Below are positions 6,840 to 15,659 of a stretch of DNA of 26,048 bases, in pieces. The DNA is from an uncultured Prevotella sp. (GTDB lineage: Bacteria; Bacteroidota; Bacteroidia; Bacteroidales; Bacteroidaceae). The notes under the pieces were generated by a model. It was not told the DNA's origin, made no database searches, and saw nothing but the letters and a program-made list of their open reading frames with translations. Location of the stretch: assembly GCA_900547005.1 (NCBI GenBank), contig URER01000037.1:1-26048 (forward strand), read 5' to 3'. Position numbers and translations under genes: made by a program. The first letter of the stretch is position 1; every line of letters starts with the position of its first letter.

Positions 6840-8621
6840 ATGAAGAAAATCATAGCGGCATTATTAATGATAATGCTCACAATTAGCACAACCAGTATGG
6901 CACAACCAAAGACAGTTACTCTGAAGTTTATAGAAACAAGCGACGTTCACGGATGTTTCTTTCCCTATGATTTTACAACCGGTAAAGAGATAAGAGGTTC
7001 GCTGGCGCGCGTATCAACATACGTAAAGGAACAGAGAAAAAAATACGGCGACAACCTCATACTGCTCGATAACGGCGATATTCTGCAAGGACAACCCATA
7101 TCTTACTTCTATAATTATGTGAATACGGACGAGGAAAACATCGCTGCAAGTGTAATAAACTATATGGAATATGACGCCGTAACGATAGGAAATCATGACA
7201 TAGAAACCGGACACAGCGTCTATGACAAATGGATAAAGGAGGTGAAATGCCCAGTCGTAGCCGCAAATATTGTATGCTTCGATACGCAGAAACAACAGGC
7301 GAGCCCCTATGCCGACTCTGAAAACAACGATAAACGAAAATATTACACGCAGCCATATACCATCCTTGAACGTGAAGGAATAAGGATTGCAATTGTCGGA
7401 ATGCTGACTCCGGCAATCCCAAGTTGGCTCAAAGAAGAACTCTGGCAAGGGCTACGCTTTGAGGATATAGCAAAGAGTGCGAAACAAACAGCCAACTATC
7501 TGAAGGACAAAGAGAAAGCGGATATCATTATAGGACTGTTTCATAGCGGATGGGACGGTGGCATTAAAACCGAAGAATACACCGAAGACGCGACCAAACA
7601 AGTGGCAACAGAACTCTCAGACTTCGATATTATCTTCTTCGGACATGACCACAAGGAACACAACTCGATAGAAACAAATGCCAAAGGTGGCCGGGTGGTA
7701 TGCTTGAATCCGTCGAACAACGCAATAAATGTTGCAGAGGCCACTATGACTATAACGAAGAACAAGAATCATATCAGCAGCAAGACCATCAAGAGTTCAA
7801 TTACAGACGTTAGCAAAATGGCTGTAGACAGCATAATGACAACGTTTTTCAAGCCTCAAACTGATGCGGTAAAGGCTTTTACGAGCAAAAAAATAGGCTC
7901 ATTGAGCAACACTATACGCACACGGGATGGCTTTTTCGGCAGTAGCGCATTCTGCGATTTCATTCAAAATATGCAACTAAATATCACGGAAGCGGATATC
8001 TCGCTAAATGCGCCTTTGGCTTTAGATGACAGCATCGCAGCCGGTGATGTTACTGTCGGCGATATGTTCAACCTCTATAAATACGAAAACCAGCTCTACG
8101 TGATGTTGCTTACGGGCAAAGAGATACGCAATCATTTGGAAATGAGCTATGGCTTATGGACAAACAGAATGACTTCGGCTGATGACCATCTGCTACTTCT
8201 GAACGAGGAGACACAGGACAAACACGAAAGAACGCGATTCAAAAACTTCCTATTCAATTTTGATTCCGCGACAGGAATAGACTATGAAGTTGACGTAACA
8301 CAACCTTTCGGCAAAAAAGTGCGAATATTGAGAATGTCGGATGGAACACCTTTCGACGAAAACAAGCAATATAAGGTTGCCGTGAACAGCTACCGTGGAA
8401 ACGGCGGCGGCGAACTTCTGACCAAAGGGGCCGGCATTCCACGCGACTCTCTTGCTAAGAGAATAATATGGGAAAGCGAGCGCGACCAACGTTACTATCT
8501 GATGAAGGAAATAGAAAGGTTGGGGACAATCGCGCCAAAAGCCAACAACAACTGGCGATTTGTACCTGAAAAATGGACAATTCCAGCAGCGGAAAGAGAT
8601 AGAAAGTTGCTGTTTGACTAA
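6840..8621 (+). CDS. 5'-nucleotidase / cyclic-nucleotide phosphodiesterase family protein
   Basis: A 593-aa secreted protein with a signal peptide in residues 1-22 (MKKIIAALLMIMLTI, then SMAQ). The N-terminal metallophosphoesterase domain has SDVHG (34-38), DNGD (77-80), GNHD (117-120), a FHSGWD motif and GHDHKEH. The C-terminal 5'-nucleotidase domain has TGKEIRNHLEMS and VNSYRGNGGGEL, which form the nucleotide pocket in UshA-like enzymes. It should release nucleosides and phosphate from periplasmic nucleotides or 2',3'-cyclic nucleotides. The ATG at 6840 is chosen over an upstream in-frame TTG. No consensus promoter lies between the tRNA terminator and the start, so expression may rely on read-through or another promoter type. 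NudC follows after 46 nt. Confidence 0.92.
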   Translation: MKKIIAALLMIMLTISTTSMAQPKTVTLKFIETSDVHGCFFPYDFTTGKEIRGSLARVSTYVKEQRKKYGDNLILLDNGDILQGQPISYFYNYVNTDEENIAASVINYMEYDAVTIGNHDIETGHSVYDKWIKEVKCPVVAANIVCFDTQKQQASPYADSENNDKRKYYTQPYTILEREGIRIAIVGMLTPAIPSWLKEELWQGLRFEDIAKSAKQTANYLKDKEKADIIIGLFHSGWDGGIKTEEYTEDATKQVATELSDFDIIFFGHDHKEHNSIETNAKGGRVVCLNPSNNAINVAEATMTITKNKNHISSKTIKSSITDVSKMAVDSIMTTFFKPQTDAVKAFTSKKIGSLSNTIRTRDGFFGSSAFCDFIQNMQLNITEADISLNAPLALDDSIAAGDVTVGDMFNLYKYENQLYVMLLTGKEIRNHLEMSYGLWTNRMTSADDHLLLLNEETQDKHERTRFKNFLFNFDSATGIDYEVDVTQPFGKKVRILRMSDGTPFDENKQYKVAVNSYRGNGGGELLTKGAGIPRDSLAKRIIWESERDQRYYLMKEIERLGTIAPKANNNWRFVPEKWTIPAAERDRKLLFD

Positions 8622-8667
8622 TGAAATAAAACAAATAGAAATAAAACCATCATGACATAATACTGCT

Positions 8668-9444
8668 ATGAACAGATATTGGTTTATATTCTGCAAAACA
8701 GAATTACTCTTAGAAAAGCATCCCGACGGCACTTACACAATACCATCGGGAGAAGAACCGCCGATAAAGTTGAATGAATGGCATAACATTCACAACCTCA
8801 CAGCACCGGATGACGACTACGAAACAAAATCCGTAATGATTGACAGTCCCGTAACAGACAACGCCAACTACGAGATGTGCGGACTTCGTGCTTCATATTA
8901 TAAATTGCCAAAAGAACTGTATCAGAAAGCCGGCAAATGCCAGGAGATTCTTTATTGGGATGCCAACACTAAATTTTGTGGCGTCTGCGGAGCACCAATG
9001 AAGATGCATACTGACATATCCAAGCGGTGCACGAACTGCGGAAAAGAGGTTTGGCCTCAACTTGCAACAGCCGTTATAGTCCTTGTAAGGCGTGGCGACG
9101 AGGTGCTTCTCGTACACGCACGCAACTTCCGGGGCGATTTCTTCGGTCTTGTTGCCGGATTTGTAGAGACGGGAGAGACACTCGAAGAGGCTGTACACCG
9201 CGAAGTTCTTGAAGAAACAGGCATCACAATAGACAATCTGCAATACTTCGGTTCGCAGCCGTGGCCCTATCCGTGCGGCCTCATGGTAGGTTTCCGCGCC
9301 GATTATGTATCCGGCGACATCCATCTGCAACGGTCTGAGCTATCTGAAGGGGCTTGGTTCCACCGCGATAATCTGCCACAAATACCCGAAAAACTATCTA
9401 TCGCACGCAAACTAATAGACAGTTGGCTGGATGAAAAGAAATGA
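8668..9444 (+). CDS. nudC: NAD(H) pyrophosphatase / RNA decapping enzyme NudC-like
   Basis: A 258-aa protein of the family's usual length. The N-terminal domain is followed by a zinc ribbon (C104, C107, C121, C124). The Nudix box spans about 164-186 (GFVETGETLEEAVHREVLEE then TGI), with the catalytic REVLEE. The NudC-specific SQPWPYP signature follows at 196-202. The enzyme splits NADH into NMNH and AMP, and in E. coli also removes the NAD cap from RNA. The product has no signal peptide, so it is cytoplasmic. Tight spacing with the periplasmic nucleotidase and the TonB receptor suggests a nucleotide/NAD-related unit, though this linkage is inference. Confidence 0.94.
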   Translation: MNRYWFIFCKTELLLEKHPDGTYTIPSGEEPPIKLNEWHNIHNLTAPDDDYETKSVMIDSPVTDNANYEMCGLRASYYKLPKELYQKAGKCQEILYWDANTKFCGVCGAPMKMHTDISKRCTNCGKEVWPQLATAVIVLVRRGDEVLLVHARNFRGDFFGLVAGFVETGETLEEAVHREVLEETGITIDNLQYFGSQPWPYPCGLMVGFRADYVSGDIHLQRSELSEGAWFHRDNLPQIPEKLSIARKLIDSWLDEKK

Positions 9445-9494
9445 TATAACTGCAAAAATGCAATAATTAACAGATGCGAACGTTATAGTTTTAT

Positions 9495-11888
9495 ATGAAA
9501 CAAGACATAAGACATATAATTATAACGCTCGCATTTATCTTTATTTGCGGCACCGCTGCTTTGGCTCAAACATTCACGTTGCAAGGAAAAGTGGCTGATA
9601 AAGACAATAACCCGATAGAACTTGCATCTGTATCAGTTTTGTCACAGGGCAAATTCACAATGACCAATCTTAAAGGCGAGTATTCACTTCAACTTCAAAG
9701 TGCGGATTCCATAGTAGTGAAATACTCGATGCTGGGCTATAAAGCAAAGACCAGAGTGTTGCGCCGCCCTAAGGGTAAGCAGACATTATTGGTTCAGTTG
9801 TTCGATGACAATCAATTAGGCGAAGTGGTTGTAGAAGGCAGTACGCCACAACACGGTACGACAAAGGAACTTGATATAAAGAACGTGAAGAACGGTCCGT
9901 CTGCGACAGGCAATGCCGTGGAAGAGATGATACAGAGTCAGGCTGGTGTTTCTACCCACAGCGAACTATCGTCTCAATACAATGTGCGCGGTGGTTCTTT
10001 CGACGAAAACTTCGTATATATAAATAATGTTGAAGTCTACCGCCCGTTCCTTGTGCGTAGCGGACAGCAAGAAGGACTGTCTATCATCAATCCGGACATG
10101 GTGGAAAGTGTTGGATTCTCTACCGGAGGATTTGAAGCCAAGTATGGAGATAAGATGTCTTCGGCACTCGATATAAAGTATAAGCGCCCGAAACAAACTG
10201 AGGGTTCTATATCGGCGAGTATGCTCGGAGCAAGCGGATATTTCGGATTAGCTACGAAAAAACTGACTTGGACTAACGGACTCAGATATAAAACCAACCG
10301 TTATCTGTTAGGTTCGCTCGAAACGAAAGGCGAATACAATCCTAACTATCTCGACTATCAGACATATCTCAGTTGGAAACCGAACAATAAATGGCAGGTC
10401 GATTTCATAGGCAACATATCGGAAAACCACTATAACTTCGAGCCGGAAGACCGCGAGACAAATTTCGGAACAATGGAGAATGTCAAGTCTTTCCGCGTTT
10501 ATTTCGACGGTCAAGAGAAGGATTTGTTCCGCACATTCTTCGGTTCACTCGGCATAACACGCTATCTGAAAAACAATAAAACGAGTATTTCGCTCCTTGC
10601 ATCAGCTTTTTCGACCAAAGAGCAAGAGAAATATGACATACAAGGACAATATTGGCTCACGCAGACCGAGACAAGCGAAAACCTCGGAGTGGGCACATAT
10701 ATGCAACATTCGAGAGACTACTTGAAGGCAAACGTGGCAAGCGTGAAGCTCATGATGAAGCATAGAACACGCAAACACAACATTGAAGGAGGACTGACAT
10801 ATAAGATAGAGAAGATTGAGGAGAACTCTAAGGAATACGAATACCGCGATTCGGCAGGTTATAGCATTCCACACAACGGTGAAGACCTCCACCTAATCTA
10901 TTCGCTTCGCGCAAAGAATAAGCTAAACGCCAACCGCTTTGAGGCTTATCTGCAAGATACCTGGCATTTCAAATCAGGCAACGACAGTATTCCTACGCTT
11001 TATACGCTGAATTACGGTGTGCGTTTCTCAAGATGGAACTTCAATGGCGAGAGCATTGTATCGCCCCGCGTTTCATTGAGCATAGTTCCTTCATGGAATA
11101 GAAACATCACTTTCCGAGCCGCTACCGGACTTTATTATCAGGCCCCTTTCTACAAAGAATTGCGCGACACATCAACCGTTAATGGCATAACACAAGCTAC
11201 TTTGAACTCGAAAATAAAGAGTCAGAGGTCTATACACTTCATCGGTTCGATGGATTACCGGTTTAATGTCATGAACAGACCGTTCAAATTCACAGCCGAA
11301 GCATATTATAAGGCAATGTCGAACCTTGTTCCCTACTCCATCAACAATGTGCAAGTAGTGTACTATGGTGAGAACCGGTGCTCCGGACACACTATGGGTA
11401 TCGACCTGAACCTATTCGGAGAGTTTGTTCCCGGAAGCGATTCATGGGTTACATTAAGCCTTATGGATACGGGAATGAAACTGAACGGCAAGAGTATCCC
11501 ATTGCCAACAGACCAGAAATATGCGATAAATATGTTCTTCACCGACTATTTCCCAGGCACAACGAAGTGGAAGATGTCGATGAAACTGGCCTTCGCAGAC
11601 GGTCTGCCATTCTCCGCGCCACACAAAGAATTGGAAAGCAACGACTTCAGAGCCCCCGCTTACAAGCGTGTTGACATAGGTATGAGCTATCGTTTGCTCG
11701 ACAATAACGAGAGAACAAAGAAAAGTATATTCAAGAATATATGGTTAGGAGTAGACTGCCTCAACCTGTTTGGCATTGACAACGTAAATAGTTACTATTG
11801 GATTACAGATGTTACGAATCATCAATATGCCGTGCCGAACTATCTCACAGGACGACAAATTAATGGTAAAGTCTTATTTGAATTCTAA
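9495..11888 (+). CDS. TonB-dependent outer-membrane receptor
   Basis: A 797-aa protein with a signal peptide (residues 1-25, ending ALAQ). A carboxypeptidase-regulatory-like beta-sandwich follows at about 28-110 (GKVADKDNNPIELASVSV). The plug domain covers about 118-230 (NVRGGSFDENFVYINNVEVY) and the barrel runs to the end, closing on Phe (VLFEF) as the BAM signal. At about 800 aa it is shorter than SusC proteins, and no SusD partner is adjacent, so it is not a glycan-utilisation pair. The ligand is unknown; a small nucleotide, vitamin or metal chelate is possible given the neighbours. It begins 50 nt after nudC. A 22-bp tandem repeat and a strong terminator lie just after its stop. Confidence 0.93.
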   Translation: MKQDIRHIIITLAFIFICGTAALAQTFTLQGKVADKDNNPIELASVSVLSQGKFTMTNLKGEYSLQLQSADSIVVKYSMLGYKAKTRVLRRPKGKQTLLVQLFDDNQLGEVVVEGSTPQHGTTKELDIKNVKNGPSATGNAVEEMIQSQAGVSTHSELSSQYNVRGGSFDENFVYINNVEVYRPFLVRSGQQEGLSIINPDMVESVGFSTGGFEAKYGDKMSSALDIKYKRPKQTEGSISASMLGASGYFGLATKKLTWTNGLRYKTNRYLLGSLETKGEYNPNYLDYQTYLSWKPNNKWQVDFIGNISENHYNFEPEDRETNFGTMENVKSFRVYFDGQEKDLFRTFFGSLGITRYLKNNKTSISLLASAFSTKEQEKYDIQGQYWLTQTETSENLGVGTYMQHSRDYLKANVASVKLMMKHRTRKHNIEGGLTYKIEKIEENSKEYEYRDSAGYSIPHNGEDLHLIYSLRAKNKLNANRFEAYLQDTWHFKSGNDSIPTLYTLNYGVRFSRWNFNGESIVSPRVSLSIVPSWNRNITFRAATGLYYQAPFYKELRDTSTVNGITQATLNSKIKSQRSIHFIGSMDYRFNVMNRPFKFTAEAYYKAMSNLVPYSINNVQVVYYGENRCSGHTMGIDLNLFGEFVPGSDSWVTLSLMDTGMKLNGKSIPLPTDQKYAINMFFTDYFPGTTKWKMSMKLAFADGLPFSAPHKELESNDFRAPAYKRVDIGMSYRLLDNNERTKKSIFKNIWLGVDCLNLFGIDNVNSYYWITDVTNHQYAVPNYLTGRQINGKVLFEF

Positions 11889-11890
11889 TA

Positions 11891-11972
11891 AGGTACTGAC
11901 TTAACAACATTGAGGTACTGACCTAACAACGTTGAGGTACTGACTTAACAGCGTTGAGGTACTGACTTAACA
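11891..11972. repeat. 22-bp tandem repeat, 3.7 copies
   Basis: Units start at 11891, 11913, 11935 and 11957 (the last partial) and share the core AGGTACTGACNTAACA. Copies differ by only a few substitutions: C for T at unit position 11, G for A near position 17, A for G near 19. It begins two bases after the TonB receptor stop and ends before the terminator. All three frames contain stops (TGA, TAA), so it is not coding. Confidence 0.95.
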
Positions 11973-12018
11973 AACTAAAAATGCGCTATAGTTGTTGCTA
12001 TAGCGCATTTTTTAGTTT
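11972..12018. terminator. Bidirectional terminator between TonB receptor and pgm
   Basis: ATGCGCTATAG (11981-11991) pairs with CTATAGCGCAT (11998-12008) around a six-base loop. The stem is extended by A5/T6 and AAACT/AGTTT. A on one side and T on the other serve both converging genes. Confidence 0.9.
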
Positions 12019-12036
12019 ATATTCTCTAATATATTA

Positions 12037-13785
12037 TTATAGATTCAAGCTCTTCTTAATAGCCTCAACCTTATCAACGCTTGCCTTTTCGCAACGCTCA
12101 TAGCATCCGGCACACTTCATCGTTGAGTCTTTCACCTCAATATAGAACTTAATCTTAGGCTCTGTTCCCGACGGACGAACACTCACCTTAGTACCATCCT
12201 CGCAGAACCACTGAAGTACATTGCTTGTTGCAGGCATATCAAGTTTGGTTACGTTGCCGTCAGCATTTGTCTGCTCAAGCGACTGATAGTCCTTCCATAC
12301 TGTAATCTTGCTGCCTCCAAGCTCTGTAGGCGGATTCTTGCGGAAGTTCTCCATCATTGCCTTAATCTCGTCAGCGCCACTCTTACCTGGCTTAACGACA
12401 TTTACGGTAGTTTCCTTAGAGAAGCCATACTCGATATAGATATCCATCAACAAGTCATAGAGAGTCTTGCCTTGATCTTTAGCCCATGCAGCAATCTCAC
12501 AGATAAGACAGATAGAAGCAGGAGCATCCTTATCACGAACCTTATCGTATGGCAGGAATCCGAAGCTCTCCTCGCCACCGCCGATATACTTCTGCTTGCC
12601 CTCTGAGATAGCAATCTCGCGTGCAATCCACTTGAATCCGGTGTAGCAGTCGCGCAGTTCCACATTGTTTTTCTTTGCAATCTCCGCAATAACTTCTGTC
12701 GTAACGATAGTCTTCACGAGGAAGTCTGATGGTTTCAACTTGCCGAGTTTTTTCTTGTTCTCGATGATATAATATGAGAACATCATAGCTGTCTGGTTTC
12801 CATTGATGATAACCCACTCGCCCTTGTTGTCGCGGCATACGATAGCGAGACGGTCAGCATCCGGGTCAGTAGCCACAACGAGGTCTGCATTAAGCTTTGT
12901 TCCGAGCTTCATGCCAAGCGTCATAGCCTCAGCATTCTCAGGATTTGGCGACACGACAGTCGGGAAGTTGCCATCTACTACCATCTGCTCAGGCACAACA
13001 TGGATGTTCTGAAAGCCCCATGAGCGAAGACACAGTGGCACGATGACGCGGCCGGTACCGTGCATTGCCGAGTAAACGATATTGAGATCTTTCTGACGAT
13101 TGATGACATTCTGGTCGATAAGAGCCTCATGAACGGCTGTCATATAATCGAAATCCATCTCGCCACCGATAATCTCAATCTTATCCCAATCAGCTTCAAA
13201 CTTCACATCAGCGATTGTTACCTTGTTCACCTCATCGATGATTCCCTTGTCATGCGGAGCGAGTACCTGTGCACCATCTTCCCAATAAGCCTTATATCCG
13301 TTGTATTCGCGCGGATTATGGCTTGCTGTTACATTCACGCCCGCCTTTGCACCAAGCTGACGGATAGCGAAAGAAATCTCTGGTGTTGGACGAAGGCCCT
13401 CGAAGAGATATGCCTTGATGCCGTTAGCTGAGAATATGGCAGCCACAGTCTCAGCGAAAAGGCGCGAGTTGTTACGACAGTCGTGGCCTACAACAACGCT
13501 CAATCCTTCCTGTCCCGGGAACGCCTTCAGTATATAGTTGGCAAATCCCTGTGTTGCCATACCTACTATATACTTGTTCATGCGATTTGTTCCCGCACCC
13601 ATAATGCCTCGCAGACCACCAGTACCAAACTCCAGATTCTGATAGAACGCATCGACAAGAGCAGTCTTGTCTTCGTTATCAAGCATTTCTTGTACCTGTT
13701 TTCTTGTCTCTTCGTCGAAAGCAGGAGACAGCCACAGCTTGGCTTTTTCTTCACATTGCGCAATAAGAGCCATATTATTTTCCAT
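12037..13785 (-). CDS. Phospho-sugar mutase (phosphoglucomutase/phosphomannomutase)
   Basis: A 582-aa alpha-D-phosphohexomutase of PGM2-like length. GTGGLRGIMGAGTNRMN is at 54-70, the phosphoserine loop TASHNP at 153-158 (S155), the metal-binding DPDADR at 307-312, the sugar-binding GGGEESFGF, and the C-terminal phosphate-binding SVRPSGTEPKIKFY. It interconverts hexose 1- and 6-phosphates in the cytoplasm, linking glycolysis to polysaccharide and nucleotide-sugar synthesis. The start is placed at 13785 (MENNMALIAQ). Twelve upstream in-frame codons would overlap the -7 promoter element at 13819-13826. The C-terminal tail has a cysteine cluster (CAGCYERC). Confidence 0.94.
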   Translation of the reverse strand: MENNMALIAQCEEKAKLWLSPAFDEETRKQVQEMLDNEDKTALVDAFYQNLEFGTGGLRGIMGAGTNRMNKYIVGMATQGFANYILKAFPGQEGLSVVVGHDCRNNSRLFAETVAAIFSANGIKAYLFEGLRPTPEISFAIRQLGAKAGVNVTASHNPREYNGYKAYWEDGAQVLAPHDKGIIDEVNKVTIADVKFEADWDKIEIIGGEMDFDYMTAVHEALIDQNVINRQKDLNIVYSAMHGTGRVIVPLCLRSWGFQNIHVVPEQMVVDGNFPTVVSPNPENAEAMTLGMKLGTKLNADLVVATDPDADRLAIVCRDNKGEWVIINGNQTAMMFSYYIIENKKKLGKLKPSDFLVKTIVTTEVIAEIAKKNNVELRDCYTGFKWIAREIAISEGKQKYIGGGEESFGFLPYDKVRDKDAPASICLICEIAAWAKDQGKTLYDLLMDIYIEYGFSKETTVNVVKPGKSGADEIKAMMENFRKNPPTELGGSKITVWKDYQSLEQTNADGNVTKLDMPATSNVLQWFCEDGTKVSVRPSGTEPKIKFYIEVKDSTMKCAGCYERCEKASVDKVEAIKKSLNL

Positions 13786-13818
13786 AATAATAAATGTTTT
13801 TAGTTTTAATACTGAATA

Positions 13819-13826
13819 CAAAGATA
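13819..13826 (-). promoter_or_regulatory. -7 element of the phosphoglucomutase gene
   Basis: Read on the minus strand this is TATCTTTG, a full match to TAnnTTTG. No TTG is seen at 19-20 nt upstream. The predicted leader is about 28 nt to the ATG at 13785. Confidence 0.6.
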
Positions 13827-13891
13827 ATGTATTTTTTTCGATTACGAGGATAATTCCATGTACTAAATTTCTCCGTTCGGCCTATTTTATG

Positions 13892-13899
13892 TATTTTTG
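13892..13899 (+). promoter_or_regulatory. -7 element of the FolK-like/M64/TPR unit
   Basis: TATTTTTG matches TAnnTTTG; the -33 region is weak. It is divergent from the phosphoglucomutase element 66 bp away. No further promoter of this type appears before the M64 or TPR genes. Confidence 0.55.
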
Positions 13900-13969
13900 C
13901 AATATATAAGCCATATCAGGATTGCCTTATGACAGTATTTCCGTGGCGAGACTTTATCTTATGTTTGCA

Positions 13970-14341
13970 ATGAAAAAGAACGAAGTTATAATATCACTCG
14001 GGTCAAATACGCACCCTCAGGAGAATATGGAAAAGGCCATGAATGCGTTGCGCAAAATACTTCCGAGTATCGTTTTTACAGATGCTTTGAATACAGAGCC
14101 GATAGGTATAGAGTCGGATGCTTTTCTGAATTGTATGGCGAAAGCTACCACCGAGGAGACTTTAGACAGCCTTAACAGGCAATTTAAGGAAGTGGAACGC
14201 AACTTGGGAGACAACGGACACAGCACAAACATTGTCAACATCGACATCGATATACTTGCTTTTGGCGACCTGCTGTTACGCCCCTCCGATTGGGAACGTC
14301 CCTACATAAAAGCCCTTTACGAGTTGTTGACAACGCTCTGA
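13970..14341 (+). CDS. FolK-like (HPPK fold) protein with altered active site
   Basis: A 123-aa protein (start MKKNEVIISLGSN; an ATG three codons earlier at 13961 is also possible). The first beta strand and SLGSN are classic for 6-hydroxymethyl-dihydropterin pyrophosphokinase. The Mg-binding DxD is kept (NIDIDILAFGD). By my alignment from memory, the arginines that bind ATP and pterin around that motif are absent: the GR and DR.IDID positions read GD and NIVNIDID. The C-terminal part is also short; typical FolK is about 160 aa. It may be a weak or non-folate HPPK paralogue. It lies 43 nt upstream of the M64 peptidase and probably shares its transcript. Confidence 0.75.
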   Translation: MKKNEVIISLGSNTHPQENMEKAMNALRKILPSIVFTDALNTEPIGIESDAFLNCMAKATTEETLDSLNRQFKEVERNLGDNGHSTNIVNIDIDILAFGDLLLRPSDWERPYIKALYELLTTL

Positions 14342-14384
14342 GAACATATATAAAATAATGTGAAACACTAAACTGTTCAAAAAT

Positions 14385-15659
14385 ATGAGAAAAATCAATA
14401 TGCTTTTAGCGATATTACTGATGTTTAGCCTATGTGTTGAGGCTCAAGACTTTAACGATTATTTCATCGACAAAACCTTAAGAATAGATTATATTTTTTC
14501 CGGCAACGCCGACAAGCAGTTCATCGCACTTGACAAAATGAATGTTTCTCCACACTGGTATGGCAAGAAACAACGTCTTGCCGAGCTTCCCGTTGAAGGA
14601 AACGGACAGATAACCGTGCGAAGCCACAAGACAAACAAGGTGATATACCGCAACTCTTTCTCAACATTGTTTCAGGAATGGCTGTCATACGACGAGGCTA
14701 AAACCACGAGCCGTTCGTTCGAAAACGTCTTTCTCGTACCGTTCCCGAAAGACACCGTAGACGTAACGATAGACCTTCGGAACAACCGCCGTGAGATTAT
14801 GGCGACTTTCACACATACCGTTATGCCTACCGATATCCTTATCAGACACATCGGCGAGAATAATGTAACGCCATTCGTAACGCTGCAACAGGCTGCCGAC
14901 ACTTCACGCTGCATACACATTGCCTATTTGGCCGAAGGCTACAAGGCCGACGAGATGCAGATATTCCTCGACGATGCGAAGATTGCCTATGAAGCGCTAT
15001 TCGCCCATGAGCCTTTCAAGTCGATGAAAAACCGCTTCAATGTCGTTGCCGTAAAAGCCGAATCGGAGGAAAGCGGGACTTCCGAACCGTCCAAAGGTAT
15101 ATGGAAAAACACGGCTTTACATTCACATTTCGACACATTCTACTCCGACCGCTATCTCACGACACTGCATCTCAAAGATATGCACGACTTGCTTGCGGGT
15201 ATTCCATACGAGCACATCATAGTGCTGGTGAACACCGAGAAATATGGCGGTGGCGGCATTCTAAACTCTTATAACCTGTCAATGACCCACCACAGGAGTT
15301 TCAAACCGGTCGTCGTGCATGAGTTCGGACATTCTTTCGCAGGCCTCGGCGATGAATACGCATACGAGAACGAGCAGATACCAATGTATCCGCATGACGT
15401 AGAACCGTGGGAGAAAAACCTCACGACACTGACATCTTTCTCGGAAAAATGGGCCGACATGATACCTAATGGCACAAAGATTCCGACACCGATTGTGCCG
15501 GGCAAAAGCAAGGTGGGCGTTTATGAAGGAGCCGGATATAGCCTTAACGGAGTGTATCGCGGCTACCCAGACTGCCGAATGCGCACCAACGAAAATCCTG
15601 AGTTCTGCCCGATATGCCGCAAAGCGTTGACTGACCTAATAGATTTCTATACGAAATGA
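14385..15659 (+). CDS. Secreted M64-family (IgA-protease-like) zinc metallopeptidase
   Basis: A 424-aa protein with a signal peptide (residues 1-21, MRKINMLLAILLMFSLCVEA). The N-terminal region (about 22-150) resembles the beta-rich M64 N-terminal domain. The catalytic domain contains YLAEGY at 181-186 and the zinc motif HEFGHSFAGLGDEY at 312-325. The C-terminal DCRMR and FCPICRKAL cysteine segment is typical of the family. The founding member cleaves human IgA; most Bacteroidetes members are uncharacterised, so IgA as substrate here is not supported. The protein should be periplasmic or exported; no lipobox or sorting domain is seen. Its stop overlaps the start of the TPR gene (ATGA), implying coupled translation. 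Confidence 0.9.
   Translation: MRKINMLLAILLMFSLCVEAQDFNDYFIDKTLRIDYIFSGNADKQFIALDKMNVSPHWYGKKQRLAELPVEGNGQITVRSHKTNKVIYRNSFSTLFQEWLSYDEAKTTSRSFENVFLVPFPKDTVDVTIDLRNNRREIMATFTHTVMPTDILIRHIGENNVTPFVTLQQAADTSRCIHIAYLAEGYKADEMQIFLDDAKIAYEALFAHEPFKSMKNRFNVVAVKAESEESGTSEPSKGIWKNTALHSHFDTFYSDRYLTTLHLKDMHDLLAGIPYEHIIVLVNTEKYGGGGILNSYNLSMTHHRSFKPVVVHEFGHSFAGLGDEYAYENEQIPMYPHDVEPWEKNLTTLTSFSEKWADMIPNGTKIPTPIVPGKSKVGVYEGAGYSLNGVYRGYPDCRMRTNENPEFCPICRKALTDLIDFYTK

Noticed and set aside
11891..11972. CRISPR array
   Set aside because: The 22-bp units are contiguous with no spacers, and no cas genes are present.
13060..13803. Plus-strand frames opposite the phosphoglucomutase gene
   Set aside because: Antisense shadows; the sense gene has all family motifs.
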